In this document: piece by piece, positions 41,754-52,270 of the stretch
Layout: every line of letters begins with the position of its first letter
Numbering within the stretch: position 1 is the first letter of the stretch
DNA from: Eurosta solidaginis
Lineage: Eukaryota; Arthropoda; Insecta; Diptera; Tephritidae
Length of the DNA: 64,000 nt
Assembly (NCBI RefSeq): GCF_040869045.1
Contig: NW_027136915.1
Span: forward strand, 248,001-312,000
Reading direction: 5' to 3'
Notes under the pieces: model-generated
Told to the model about the DNA's origin: nothing
Databases searched by the model: none
Seen by the model: the letters and a program-made list of their open reading frames with translations, nothing else
Made by a program: the position numbers and the translations under genes

Positions 41754-42931
41754 ATTAAATTTTGTAATATATTTAATATTTTAATATTTGACAAAAACTT
41801 GGCAGGATATCTGTTCAGCAAGATCTAGCGAATTTTGCTTAATGAGCAAATTTTCAGCTAATTGAAGATCAGGCTGGCAGGATCGCCATGCAATATTTAA
41901 ATTTATAAAACGAAATGTTTGTGGTTTGAATGTCTGAAAATCAATTAATTTATTAAACAAATCCTTTTTCTTTTATAGATATATTCTTAACCTACACATT
42001 CATAATTACCTTAATACTAAAAATATGTACATTTGTATTAACATTAATCATACATGTAAATTGGTATACACGGTATGCATACATGTAGATTTGTAAGCAT
42101 GGTATGCTTTCTGTAGATTTGTATGCATAGTCTGCATACATGTAGATTTGTATGCATAGTCTGCATGCATGTAGATTTGTATGCGTGCTATGCATATATG
42201 TAAATATGTATGCATTCGTCAGCTAATCGATATTCTGTCTGGTTAATTCTCATGATTGGTTGTATGTGAATATTTTGGTGAGTAACTAAAATTGATAATA
42301 AGCAGAATTTATTATTTGTGAACAGACAAGAGTTTCATATTCGGCATTCCATTGATGTTAGGTAACCGCTGTGTTAGGTCTATAATTTGTATAATATTGT
42401 AATATGATTGAGCTGTTAAAAATGTATTGCATAGGAGTTCATGATGCGTAATGCCGCAAAATGTATTGCATAGGTGGGCATAGACGCTTAATGCTACAGT
42501 GTGACACCTACCATATTAAGTAGAAGAAAATGAAAAAGTTCTGCAGGGCGAAATCGAAAGCCCTTGGAATCATGGCAGGAATACTGTTCGTGGTATTACA
42601 TATATAAATTAATTAGCGGTACCCGACAGATGATGTTCTGTGGCACCCTGGTCCACATTTTGGTCGAAATCTCGAAAACGCCTTCACATATACAGCTACC
42701 ACAACTCCCTTTTAAAATTCTTATTAATACTGTGGCGCCTATACTTGTTGTCAATACACTGTACTTTTATATTATTTCTTTTGAACAAATATGCTAAGAG
42801 TTTTTTGTAAAAATATTGAAAAGACTTTTTTGGTGATTAAAAAAGTTTAGTTGTTCAGAAAATATTCGTTTGTGTAAAAATTAATTTCTTAAAGATATTA
42901 TTTAAGTGAATCCTTTTCTAAGGCACTTAAT
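41754..42931 (+). repeat. G1 LTR with embedded satellite-like block
   Basis: The region contains the palindrome-rich array (42,050-42,220) and, at 42,480-42,735, a block resembling a diverged monomer of the 45,130-46,720 satellite (complement of GAGATTTCGACCAAAATGTGG, TTTTAAAAGGGAG). It ends just before the tRNA-primer site. The left boundary is uncertain. Confidence 0.75.
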
Positions 42932-42944
42932 TGGTGACCCCGAC
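42932..42944 (+). promoter_or_regulatory. G1 primer-binding site
   Basis: TGGTGACCCCGAC directly follows the LTR and precedes gag; this sequence is the common minus-strand primer site of many insect gypsy elements. The identical site in G2 is at 62,809-62,821 on the minus strand. Confidence 0.75.
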
Positions 42945-42969
42945 AGAGCTTTGTGAATATTTTTCAAGC

Positions 42970-43895
42970 ATGTTCAACTCTCCACAACTAGCGCCAATAA
43001 CCAGAAGTTTCGCGAGCCGTGGTTTATACGAATCCGAACAGCCACAACTTTATCAGCATGAAATGGAACAACAAGAGGAACATTTTGCTGATGCATCCAA
43101 CATCATGGTCAACCCATCAAGTGCAGCAGCAGCCGTGTTAATTAAATCACAGCCACCAAAACTACAAGGATATGCAGTAACTAATATCCATTCATGGTTT
43201 ATTCGACTAGAAGCATACCTTCAGATTCATGGTTTGCAGCAGGATGAAGATAAGTTTAACGCCACCATCGTCAATTTAGATGAGCGCTTTTCGATCAAGC
43301 TTATGATGTTATCGACAATCCACCAATCAGCAACAAGTTCGGAGTCCTTAAATAAACTCTCATTGATAAATTTTCAGCGTCATCTTTAACTCGTCTAGAG
43401 CAATTGTCCTCCGGTATACAATTAGGTGACAACAAACCAAGTCGTATGTTGACACAGCTTCAAAGAACTAAGGTTACGCGTGATCAACAAATTATAAAAG
43501 ACTTTTGGCTGCAACCTTTACCAGCTGCAGCACGTGCAGTAATTGTTGGTGTAACTAAAACCCAACCGTCCATGTCAGTTGAAAGCCTTGCTAAAATTGC
43601 TGATGAGATAATTGACACTATGCGTAACAGCATTATTGAAGCTGTAGGCACGCAACAACATGTCGAAGCTGTTCACAACAGTAGTAATCGCCATAACCAC
43701 GATCGATTTTCACAAATTGAGCAGCCCATTGATCGTTTGGAAAGTAAACTTAATCAGTTACTCAGAAGCGATGCTCAAACTTCAAAATTATCATCGCCTG
43801 TTAACATAAAAACTGCCGATGTGTGCTGGTATCACACAAAATTTGGTGAAAAAGCAAATCAGTGCCAGAAACCCTGTTCTTATCAAAAAAACTAG
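42970..43895 (+). CDS. G1 gag, two overlapping frames
   Basis: The first ATG at 42,970 opens MFNSPQLAPITRSFAS; the first frame continues PPKLQGYAVTNIHSWFIRLE to a stop at 43,387. The second frame (-1 relative) carries LEQLSSGIQLGDNKPSRML to the zinc-binding CWYHTKFGEKANQCQKPC and ends TAG at 43,893. The frame change must lie between 43,356 and 43,386 and includes an A-AAT-TTT heptamer (43,368-43,374). The same arrangement is in G2. Gag would assemble the particle and bind RNA through the single knuckle. Confidence 0.82.
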
Positions 43896-43932
43896 CTTCG
43901 TCGACGACGTCATTTGATAGCGTCGTCGATGA
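43886..43932 (+). promoter_or_regulatory. Programmed -1 frameshift signal, gag to pol (G1)
   Basis: The slippery heptamer A-AAA-AAC lies at 43,886-43,892 in the gag frame, directly before the gag stop TAG. Five bases later a 12-bp stem (43,898-43,909 with 43,921-43,932; one G-U pair) closes an 11-nt loop. A -1 slip gives continuous reading into the protease frame. Heptamer type, spacing and stem all fit a canonical retroviral -1 site. G2 has the identical signal at 61,821-61,867 on the minus strand. Confidence 0.9.
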
Positions 43933-44990
43933 TCAAATTGAAGCAAGCTCTGGACTTTCTAACAACTTGTTTTTTTTTTCGAAACTTCTTTTTATCACAG
44001 ATCGCTCCACCAAACGCAAGTTTTTAATCGATACTGGCGCAGATGTTTCCTTGATTTCTTCCTCGGGTATTGGAAATTTGACAAGAACTTCTCCCGTACT
44101 TTTCGCAGCAAACAACAGCCCTATTCCAACTTTTGGCACCATTCGAATACTGATTGATTTTGGACTTAAACGAAAATTCGAATGGACGTTTGTAATAGCA
44201 TTCACGCATTACAATATAATTGGGGCTGATTTTTTAAATAATTTCGGGTTAGTTGTTGATGTTAAAAACTCGTCTATCGTCGATGCACTCACTAAATTTC
44301 AAACGAAAGGTGTCAACATGTTAAGCAAAAATTACAGTTCAATCAAGACGTGTGATTCATCCTCAACCTATAGTCAGCTCTTAGCTGAATTTTCTGACAA
44401 AACTCAGTTAAACAAAATTTCATCGTCTTCATCTACGGCAACCGAGCATGTAATTGAAAGACATGGTCCACCTGTCACGGCAAAACCTCGTCGACTCACT
44501 GACGAGAAATTGAAAGCTGCAAAGGAAGAATTTTTTTTCCTTGTGCAGCTTGGCATATGTAGACCATCGAGGAGTTCGTATACCTCACCACTTCATATGG
44601 TTCGTAAACCTAACGGATCTTGGCGGCCTTGCGGGGACTATAGAGCACTCAACGCACAAACGATGCCAGATAAATAACCCTTGCCACACATACAAGACAT
44701 TAGTAATATTATGTACGGAAAGTGTATTTTTAGTAAAATCGATTTAAATCGTGCTTATAATCAAATTCCGATTAGAACGGAGGATATTCCGAAGACGGCT
44801 ATCATAACACATTTTGGCCTTTTCGAGTTTACACGTATGACATTTGGCCTTTGTAACGCAGCACAGACATTCCAGCGTTTCATGCATGAAGTTTTATCAG
44901 GTTTAGAATTCACATTTTGCTATCTGGATGACATTTGTGTAGCGTCGTCATCATCAGCTGAACATTTACAACATTTGCGTAAAGTTTTTA
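43893..44990 (+). pseudogene. G1 protease and reverse transcriptase, truncated
   Basis: The frame entered by the -1 slip contains a retropepsin (FLIDTGADVSLISSS, NIIGADFLNNFGLVVD) and the RT start (LVQLGICRPS, SPLHMVRKPNGSWRPCGDY). A TAA at 44,675-44,677 replaces the Tyr codon expected before PLPHIQDI; the frame then continues to [15 protein letters not shown] and the catalytic YLDD (44,921-44,932). The sequence is cut at about 44,990. The stop is shared with G2. Confidence 0.9.
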
Positions 44991-46735
44991 TATTCAGTTG
45001 AGCAGAGCTCACAGAGCATATTAACTTTGATTGGATAACGGTTGGTTGTAAAGGTATAAAGGAATCGAGATAGATATAGACTTCCATATATCAAAATCAT
45101 CAGTATCGAAAAACAAGTAAGGAAGGCTAAGTTCGGGTGTAACCGAACATTACATACTCAGTTGAGAGTTATGGAGACAAAATAAGGGAAAATCACCATT
45201 TAGGAAAATGAACCTAGGGTAACCCTGGAATGTGTTGTTTGTACGATATGGGTATCAAATGAAAGGTGCTAATGAATATTTCATTCATTCATTTCATTTT
45301 AAAAGGGCGTGGGCCTTAGTTCTATAGGTGGACGCCTTTTCGAGATATCGCCATAAAGGTGGACCAGGGGTGACTCTAGAATTTGTTTGTACGATATGGG
45401 TATCAAAAGAAAGGTGTTAATGAGTTTTTTAAAAGGGCGTTGGCCTCAGTTCTATAGGTGGACGCCTTTTCGAGATATCGCCATAAAGGTGGACCAGGGA
45501 TGACTCTAGAATTTGTTTGTTCGATATGGGTATCAAATGGAAGGTGTTAATGAGTATTTTAAAAGGGAGTGGGCCTTAGTTCTATAGGTGGACGCCTTTT
45601 CGAGATATCGCTATAAAGGGGGACAAGGGGTCGCACTAGAATCTGTTTGTACGATATGGGTATCAAATGAAAGGTGTTGATGAGTATTTTAAAAAGGAGT
45701 GGGCCTTAGTTCTATAGGTGGACGCATTTCGGGATATCGCCATAAAGGTGGACCAGGGGTGACTTTGGAATTTATTTGTACGACATGGGTATCAAATAAA
45801 AGGTGTTAATGAGTATTTTAAAAGGGAGTGGGCCTTAGCTCTATAGGTGGACGCCTTTTCGGGATATCGTTATAAAGGTGGACCACGGGTGCCTCTAGAA
45901 TGCGTTTGTACAATATGGGTATCAAACGAAAGGTGTTGATGAGTGTTTTAAAAGGGAGGGGGGGCATTAGTTCTATGGGTGGACGCCTTTTCGAGATATC
46001 GCCATAAAGGTGTTCCAGGGGTGACTCTAGAATTTTTTGTACGATATGGGTATCAAATGAAAGGTGTCAATGAGTATTTTAAAAGGGAGTGGGCCTTAGT
46101 TTTATAGGTGGACGCCTGTTCGAGATATCGCCATAAAGGTGGACCAGGGATGAATCTAGAATTCGTTTATACAATATGGGTATCAAACGAAAGGTGTTAA
46201 TGAGTATTTTAAAAGGGAGTGGGCCTTAGTTCTACGGGTGGACGCCTTTTCGAAATATCGATATAAAGGTGGACCAGGGTGACTCTAGAATTTGTTTGTA
46301 TGATATGGGTATCAAATAAAAGGTGTTAATGAGTATTTTAAAAGGGAGTGGGCCTTAGTTCTATAGGTGGACGCCTTTTCGAGATATCGCCATAAAGGTG
46401 GACCAGGGGTGACTTTAGAATTTATTTACGGTATGGATATCAAATGAAAGGTGTTAATGAGTATTTTCAAAGGGAGTGGGCCTTAGTTCTATAAGAGGAC
46501 GCCTTTTCGGTATATCGTTATAAATGTGGACCAGGGTTGACTCTAGAATGCGTTTGTACATTATGAGTATCAAACGAAAGGTGATAATTATAATGAGTAT
46601 TTTAAAAGGGAGTGGGCCTTAGTTCTATAGGTGGACGCCTTTTCGATATATCGCCATAAAGGTGGGCCAGGGGTGACTCTATAATGTGTTTGTACAATAT
46701 GGGTGTCAAATTAGGGTGTCTATTTAGGTGCAGGA
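44991..46735. repeat. Satellite-bearing element: ~150-bp tandem array
   Basis: After a ~190-bp lead (TTGAGCAGAGCTCACAGAG..., and GTTCGGGTGTAACCGAAC, a 6-bp-stem hairpin at 45,132-45,149), about eleven units of ~145-155 bp follow to 46,720. Conserved unit phrases: TACGATATGGGTATCAAATG, AAAGGTGTTAATGAGTATTT, GGGCCTTAGTTCTATAGG, ACGCCTTTTCGAGATATCGC. Divergence between units is about 5-12%. The array separates the broken ends of G1 and G2. No protein is encoded. Confidence 0.92.
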
Positions 46736-47745
46736 GAAATCGCATCATTTCGAACAAAAACATGCGTGGAATTCATTAAATTTTAATTGACAAAAGGCTT
46801 TTTAACTGTATGATGTGCCGTATCCGATGGACGCATGGATCGCATTATATCTGTTAAGTTTTTTACGAACTCGATCTGTGGAATGAATTTACTGTCGGTA
46901 AATATTTCACCCGGCAGCCTTAATGAAGCACCAAAAACCATTTCAGCAGGGCTGGCTCCAGTATCCATCGTTCTATTAAACCATTCGCTTGCGGATGATA
47001 AGCTGTTGTTTTAATATGGTTGATTCCAAGAAGTTTTGATAACTCAGTAAAAAGTGTGGATGTAAACTGCCTTCCTTGATCGGAAGTAATGCGAATTGGT
47101 ACTCCAAACCTTGAACACCAATCACTTACGAGTTTGCTTGCTACAGTTTCCGCGCTGATATCAGTAATTGGAAAAGCTTCAGGCCATCTTGAGAATCGAT
47201 CAATAACAGTAAGACAATAACGATATCCATTTGATGGGGGTAAAGGACCAATTAAATCAATATTAATGTGCTCAAAGCGCTGAGATGGAAGTACGTACCG
47301 ATGTAAAGGTGTCCATGTGTGTGTTTGTATTTTTGCGCGTTGGCAATTGATGCAGTTTTTAACGAAAATTGCAATATCTTTTTGCATGTGCGGCCACACG
47401 AAACGTTCACGAATGGTTTTAGAAGTAGCTTTGATACCGGTGTGTGCTAAGTTGTGTATTTTTGCAATTAAATTATCTCTGCAAGGACGTGGTATGAAAG
47501 GCCTTACATAAGATGTAGAAAAGTCGCAAACGATAGGATTGGACAACTGCGGAAAGTTAAAAGGTTTGAGCTGAAGAGAGGTTGTTTTAGACTCAAGAAA
47601 AACTTTTATTTCCGCTCATTTGCGCTGTTCTTTTGCTATAGTATCAAAATCTATAACTGTACTCATCGACTGCAAAGCATTTACTAGGGATAATGTATCA
47701 GCTGTAATGTTATCTTTTCCCGGAACATGTTTAATGCATGTTGAA
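46736..47745 (-). mobile_element. Gypsy element G2, 3' part: RNase H end and integrase
   Basis: Minus-strand frame: the RNase H tail CIKHVPGKDNITADTLS (47,735-47,685), then integrase with HHCC zinc site ([22 protein letters not shown]), DDE-core motifs [16 protein letters not shown] and [15 protein letters not shown], and [11 protein letters not shown]. Truncated at about 46,735 where the satellite begins, with a stop at 46,783 and a shift near 46,940. It continues upstream across the BEL insertion at 60,206. Confidence 0.9.
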
Positions 47746-48239
47746 TGTTTAGGCAGGATGCCTAACTTTTCCGCATCTGATTGCGACCACCCCAATGCAA
47801 CTCTGCAAATCGATACTCGATACTCGAATTAATTTATAACCACCCACACCATCGCCCTCATGCATGTGCATGCATGTACAGGCACGTGTATGTGTGCTTT
47901 TTGTCAGTACTCATGCATATGCATGTCGGGGTTGATGTGTGGGTGCCTTTCCCCTCCAAAACGGTGGATTTTGCGGGTCAACGGTTGTAGCTTGCTATAC
48001 AACCGGCCTCTTTGATTTCAACAGCCAACGCGTACACATCTGCCGCCAGCGATCTCTGCCGTAGTCACATATTCACAAGGTAATATATTTTCCTGTATAT
48101 TTGTTAGCTACCCAATAAAACATATCATTATAACGAGAAATCTCGTATTCTCCTATTTTTATTTCCACACGCCATATTCCCATTGAGATCGACCCCGGTG
48201 CGCCCACCTCTCCAGGATTAGACGCACAGCGGCCGAACA
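47746..48239 (+). repeat. 5' LTR of the BEL insertion
   Basis: 494 bp, from TGTTTAGGCAGG to GGCCGAACA (TG...CA ends). It is about 98% identical to the LTR at 59,725-60,205, from which it differs by a 12-bp indel and a handful of substitutions. Directly left lies TTGAA (47,741-47,745), repeated directly right of the other LTR. TTTGGTCC follows as the start of the internal region. It would supply promoter and polyadenylation signals (AATAAAACATATC near 48,114). Confidence 0.95.
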
Positions 48240-49143
48240 TTTGGTCCTATCTCACCAGGAATTGGAAACAGCACCTTAACAATACAGTCCACAACATAAT
48301 TAGCCCGAAAAATTCGTCAGGAAAAGTAGTTTGCCACCAACAAAAAAGTCTATTATTTAATACCAACGTCAAAACACTGAGCAAGCGACAGCCAGCGGAA
48401 GCCACTGCATCACACAAACTACTTGCCACATAAGCACCACTATACAAATCGCCATAAAAAGCCAGAGTAAGTGCAATATTTCTTGCCACATTTTTTTTGG
48501 TTGGTTAAAAACAATAAATAAAAAGTGCGAAAAATCATTTAAAGTGCCATACGTGATTGTAGTTAACCGCGAAAAGTGTGAAAAAACTGTGTAGTGCCAA
48601 AAAAGAAAATAAGTGCAAACGCGTTGCATTAACGTCGGTTAAGACTCCTTGTGACTATCTGGTCTGTCCCCCCACCAGCGGTAAGGCTCTCCAGACACAG
48701 CACAGGGAAGAGGTGCACATAATCTCACTTTCACAAAAATTTCACGCCATTTGACTGCGGAAAAATTTAATTTCTTTTGCGTCACTATTATTTTCACTAA
48801 TTTCCTTAATCAATCTTGTTACACAGTTTTTTGTTCTTTGTTGCATAAGATCTATTTCACGGTTTCACACTTTTCGTCGAGTTTATATCAACGCGCGCAC
48901 TTAGTATACAATACAATTTAACTTGGAAGTGGCGAGTGGCCCCCTTTATTTACACAAAACACATTGGTGTTGCTTCCCCCTGCTCCCTGTTTTACGGCAC
49001 AATAGTCTGCAAAGTCAGACAAAAATAAACAAATTAAAAGTAATAATCAATTCTGCGTAATTTTAATAGTTGTTGGTTGGGTGTTTCGCTCAGGTTTTTT
49101 CAAGTTTATATCCCTTGGTTAATTCGCTTTCCACTTTTCAACC
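48240..49143 (+). other. BEL leader, noncoding
   Basis: Starts TTTGGTCCTATCTCACCAGGA, the usual opening of the internal region after a BEL 5' LTR and probable primer site. No long frame. A possible splice donor (CAGAGTAAGT, about 48,466) is seen but untested. Runs to the gag ATG at 49,144. Confidence 0.65.
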
Positions 49144-52100
49144 ATGAACATGGACTCCTACATTAGATTGGCCGATCGAATAATCGAATTCGAGGCCGAT
49201 TTTAATGATATCAATGCGGCTCTGCACACTATACACACTCTTGCAATACAGCAAAAAGAGTTGCAAGCTAAGTGGGACAAAGCAGAGAACGCCCTAGAGG
49301 AGTTGCTTGGCTCTGACACGCTCGACGCAAAGAAAATTGCAGCGGTCAAGATCAAGCATAAAGCGGCATATGCCGTATTCCTAAGATGCATGCCGAACAT
49401 GGCTGAACTTCAAGCCAAATTGAAGGAGGAAAAAGATAGGGCAGTCAAACCTGAGGGAGAACGTGCGCGCGAACATAGTATCCGCCTGCCAGCTTGTGAT
49501 ACTGAGGTGTTCAAGAGCGACTACCTATCTTGGCCAACGTTTCGTGACCTGTTCACGGCCATATACAAAAACAACAGTCACCTAAGCCCGGTAGAAAAGT
49601 GGTTCCACCTCAATCAGAAAACTCAAGGTGAGGCAAAGGACACCGTCAAGAAATGTCCCTTGACAAATGAAGGCTGCGAAACAGCCGGGAAAAACCTATG
49701 TGAGAGATACGAGAATAAGCGGATTCTCGTAAACTCTCAACTACAAATTTTGTTTAATCTAAAAAAGATAGATAGCGAGTGCGGCAGCTGTATCAAAACC
49801 TTACAGCGCGACATAAATAATTGCTTGGCATCTTTAAAAACACATCAGATCGATGTTTAAAATTGGGATGCGATTATTACCTATTTATGTTCGACGAAAT
49901 TACCTGAAAATACGTTGGCTCTCTGGGAGCAGAGCATTGACCACAAGACGGACATATCCAAGTGGGAGGATATGGACAAATTCTTGTCAAATCGTTTCCA
50001 GACACTTGAAACCGTGTCTGGTTTTACAGGGAATGCCACTTCTAAAGTGCAAAAATCAAACACGTCGCGCCAGTCGACGGAAAACCCTACAAAAAGACTT
50101 GGTGCTTTTCAAACCAAAGTAACCAAGCAAACAACAAAATCAATGTGTAAAATGTGCAAATCTACGGAGCACAGATTACGCAACTGTTCACGCTTTTGCG
50201 ATTTAAACCCGGTAGAAAGGATTAAATTCGTCAAATCCACAAATGGCTGCCTGAATTGTTTATCCCCAGGACACACAGTGACGAGGTGCACCAGTTCATA
50301 CAACTGTTCCAAATGCCACTCTCGTCACCACACGCTCCTGCATGCGGACACACTTCAGCAACCGGCGGGACGAAATCCCTTCAAAGATGCGGATAATGCC
50401 CCACCAACTTCGGCACAGGCAAGGAAAAGACAGGAATCGGGACAACCACCTTCCTCTGCAAATCAGAATGTCAAATCCTGCCATGCCAATTCCAGCACAG
50501 GCGTGCTATTAGGAACTGCTCGCGTACACATTCACCATAATGGTACCGACTTCTCCGCGCGGGCATTAATTGATTCTGGGTCTGAATGTTCCTTTATAAC
50601 TGAAAGACTGAAACGCAGAATCAATTTGCCAGCGAGGAAAATGCATGCCCATGTTTCAGGCATCACAAATGCGGTGTCAGCTCTGGTGAAAGAAGCATCC
50701 AACATCGAACTACGTTCACCAGTGGATCCCTGCTTCAGCCTGACTACACCCGTACTAGTTCTAACTAAACTCACTGGGAATCTTCCATCCTGCCATATCA
50801 ACGCAATGACTATGCAGGCATTCCCAGACTTAGTTTTGGCAGGCAAGAGGTTCTACGTCAACGAAGACGTAGACCTCATACTTGGCGGAGACATATATCC
50901 CCAAATTATAATGAGCGGTATAAAGAAGAATGTGTTAAACACACTCTTAGCCCAAGAGACAGTGTTCGGTTGGATAATAACCGGTCGTATCGAATCACCG
51001 AATCCAACGAAGAGCATTATGTCTTTCTACAACGAGGTTGCGTTAGACAACCAACTCAAAGCTTTCTGGGAGGTAGAAAATGTACACAAAAATAAAATAT
51101 TAAATGAGGATCAAAGGTACTGCGAACAACTATTTAAAGAAACAACGCAGCGAAGTGAGAATGGAAGGTACACCGTGTCACTACCATTCCGGCAGGATTA
51201 CCCTAACAATATTAACTTAGGACCATCCCTGAAGCGTGCATGCTCTCAATTCTTCCGGAATGAGGGGCGGCTAATAAAAAACCCAGACTTAGGTAAAGAG
51301 TATGTTCGAGTGTTGTCAGAATATGAAACGCTCGGACATATGAGAAAAACTGAAAAGAATTTTCCATCCGACGATTCGGATAATTATTTTCTGCCCCACC
51401 ACGCCGTTATTAAAGCGGAAAGTACCACTACAAAGGTACGCGTAGTATTCAATGCCTCGAGCCCTACGGCCAACGGGAAGATCCTAAATGATATTATACT
51501 CCCAGGCCCAGTTCTACAAGCCGATCTACCCATCCTCATATTACGGTGGAGGCTATACCGTTTCGTCTTCAATAGCGACATCGAAAAGATGTATCGGCAA
51601 ATTTGGGTGAACGAAAATCACACCAAATTTCAACGTATTGTGCATCGCACTTCCCCGAATGACCCTATTAGTCTTTACGAATTAAAGACGGTTACCTTCG
51701 GAGTGAATTGCGCTCCATATCTCGCGATAAGAACGCTCCTACAACTGGCTGACGACGTCGCAAATTCACACCCTACAGCGGCTAACATACTAAGAGAGAG
51801 TATGTACGTAGATGATGTTTTATCTGGAGGACACACAATAGCGTCAACCATCAAAGCAAGAAAAGAGATTCACGAAGCCTTACACTCAGCTGGCTTTCCA
51901 TTACGCAAGTGGACTCCAAACTGTAAGGAAATTCTAAAGGACATCCCCAAAACGGACTTGCTCAGCGAGGATTTCTTAGCGTTCGAAGAAGCTAGTTCGG
52001 TAAAAGCCCTGGGAATACGATGGAACGCTCGCTCAGACGTATTTTATTTCAAGGCAGGAACCCTGGAAAATGGTGCAAACATCACCAAACGAGCAGTCCT

Positions 52101-52270
52101 ATCCGCTATAGCCAAACTTTTCGACCCTTTAGGCTGGCTTGCGCCTATGGTCATTGTGGCAAAAATACTCATGCAGAGTATTTGGTTGGAAGGCACCGCT
52201 TGGGACGAACCAGTATCTACCTGTACCTGCACCTGTGGACGGATTCAACGATCGTCCTCGCATGGATAAG
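49144..52270 (+). pseudogene. BEL gag-protease-reverse transcriptase polyprotein
   Basis: One frame from ATG 49,144 with a single TAA at 49,858-49,860. Gag DUF1759: RLPACDTEVFKSDYLSWPTF, FHLNQKTQGEAKDTVKKCPL. Knuckles: CKMCKSTEHRLRNC, CLNCLSPGHTVTRC, CSKCHSRHHTLLH. DUF1758 protease: ALIDSGSECSFIT, LILGGDIYPQII, LLAQETVFGWIITG. RT: FLPHHAVIKAE, VRVVFNASSP, FNSDIEKMYRQI and MYVDDVLSGG (YVDD at 51,805-51,816). The frame ends after WDEPVS because of the RNase H deletion. This is the best template for what the stand-alone DUF1758 proteins have lost. Confidence 0.92.

Larger units (their letters stand above)
41754..44990 (+). mobile_element. Gypsy element G1: LTR, gag, protease and RT start; 3'-truncated
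   Basis: A long LTR (start before or at 41,754), a primer-binding site at 42,932-42,944, gag and the protease/RT are present. It breaks at about 44,990 after AAAGTTTTT in mid-RT, where satellite-family sequence begins. It is about 98-99% identical to G2 on the opposite strand (60,770-64,000) and shares two inactivating features with it: a nonsense codon in RT and a frame change in gag. The two share also a satellite-derived block inside the LTR. Confidence 0.92.

Noticed and set aside
42050..42220. CRISPR-like array
   Set aside because: Units have no unique spacers, lie in a retrotransposon LTR of a eukaryote and no cas genes exist.
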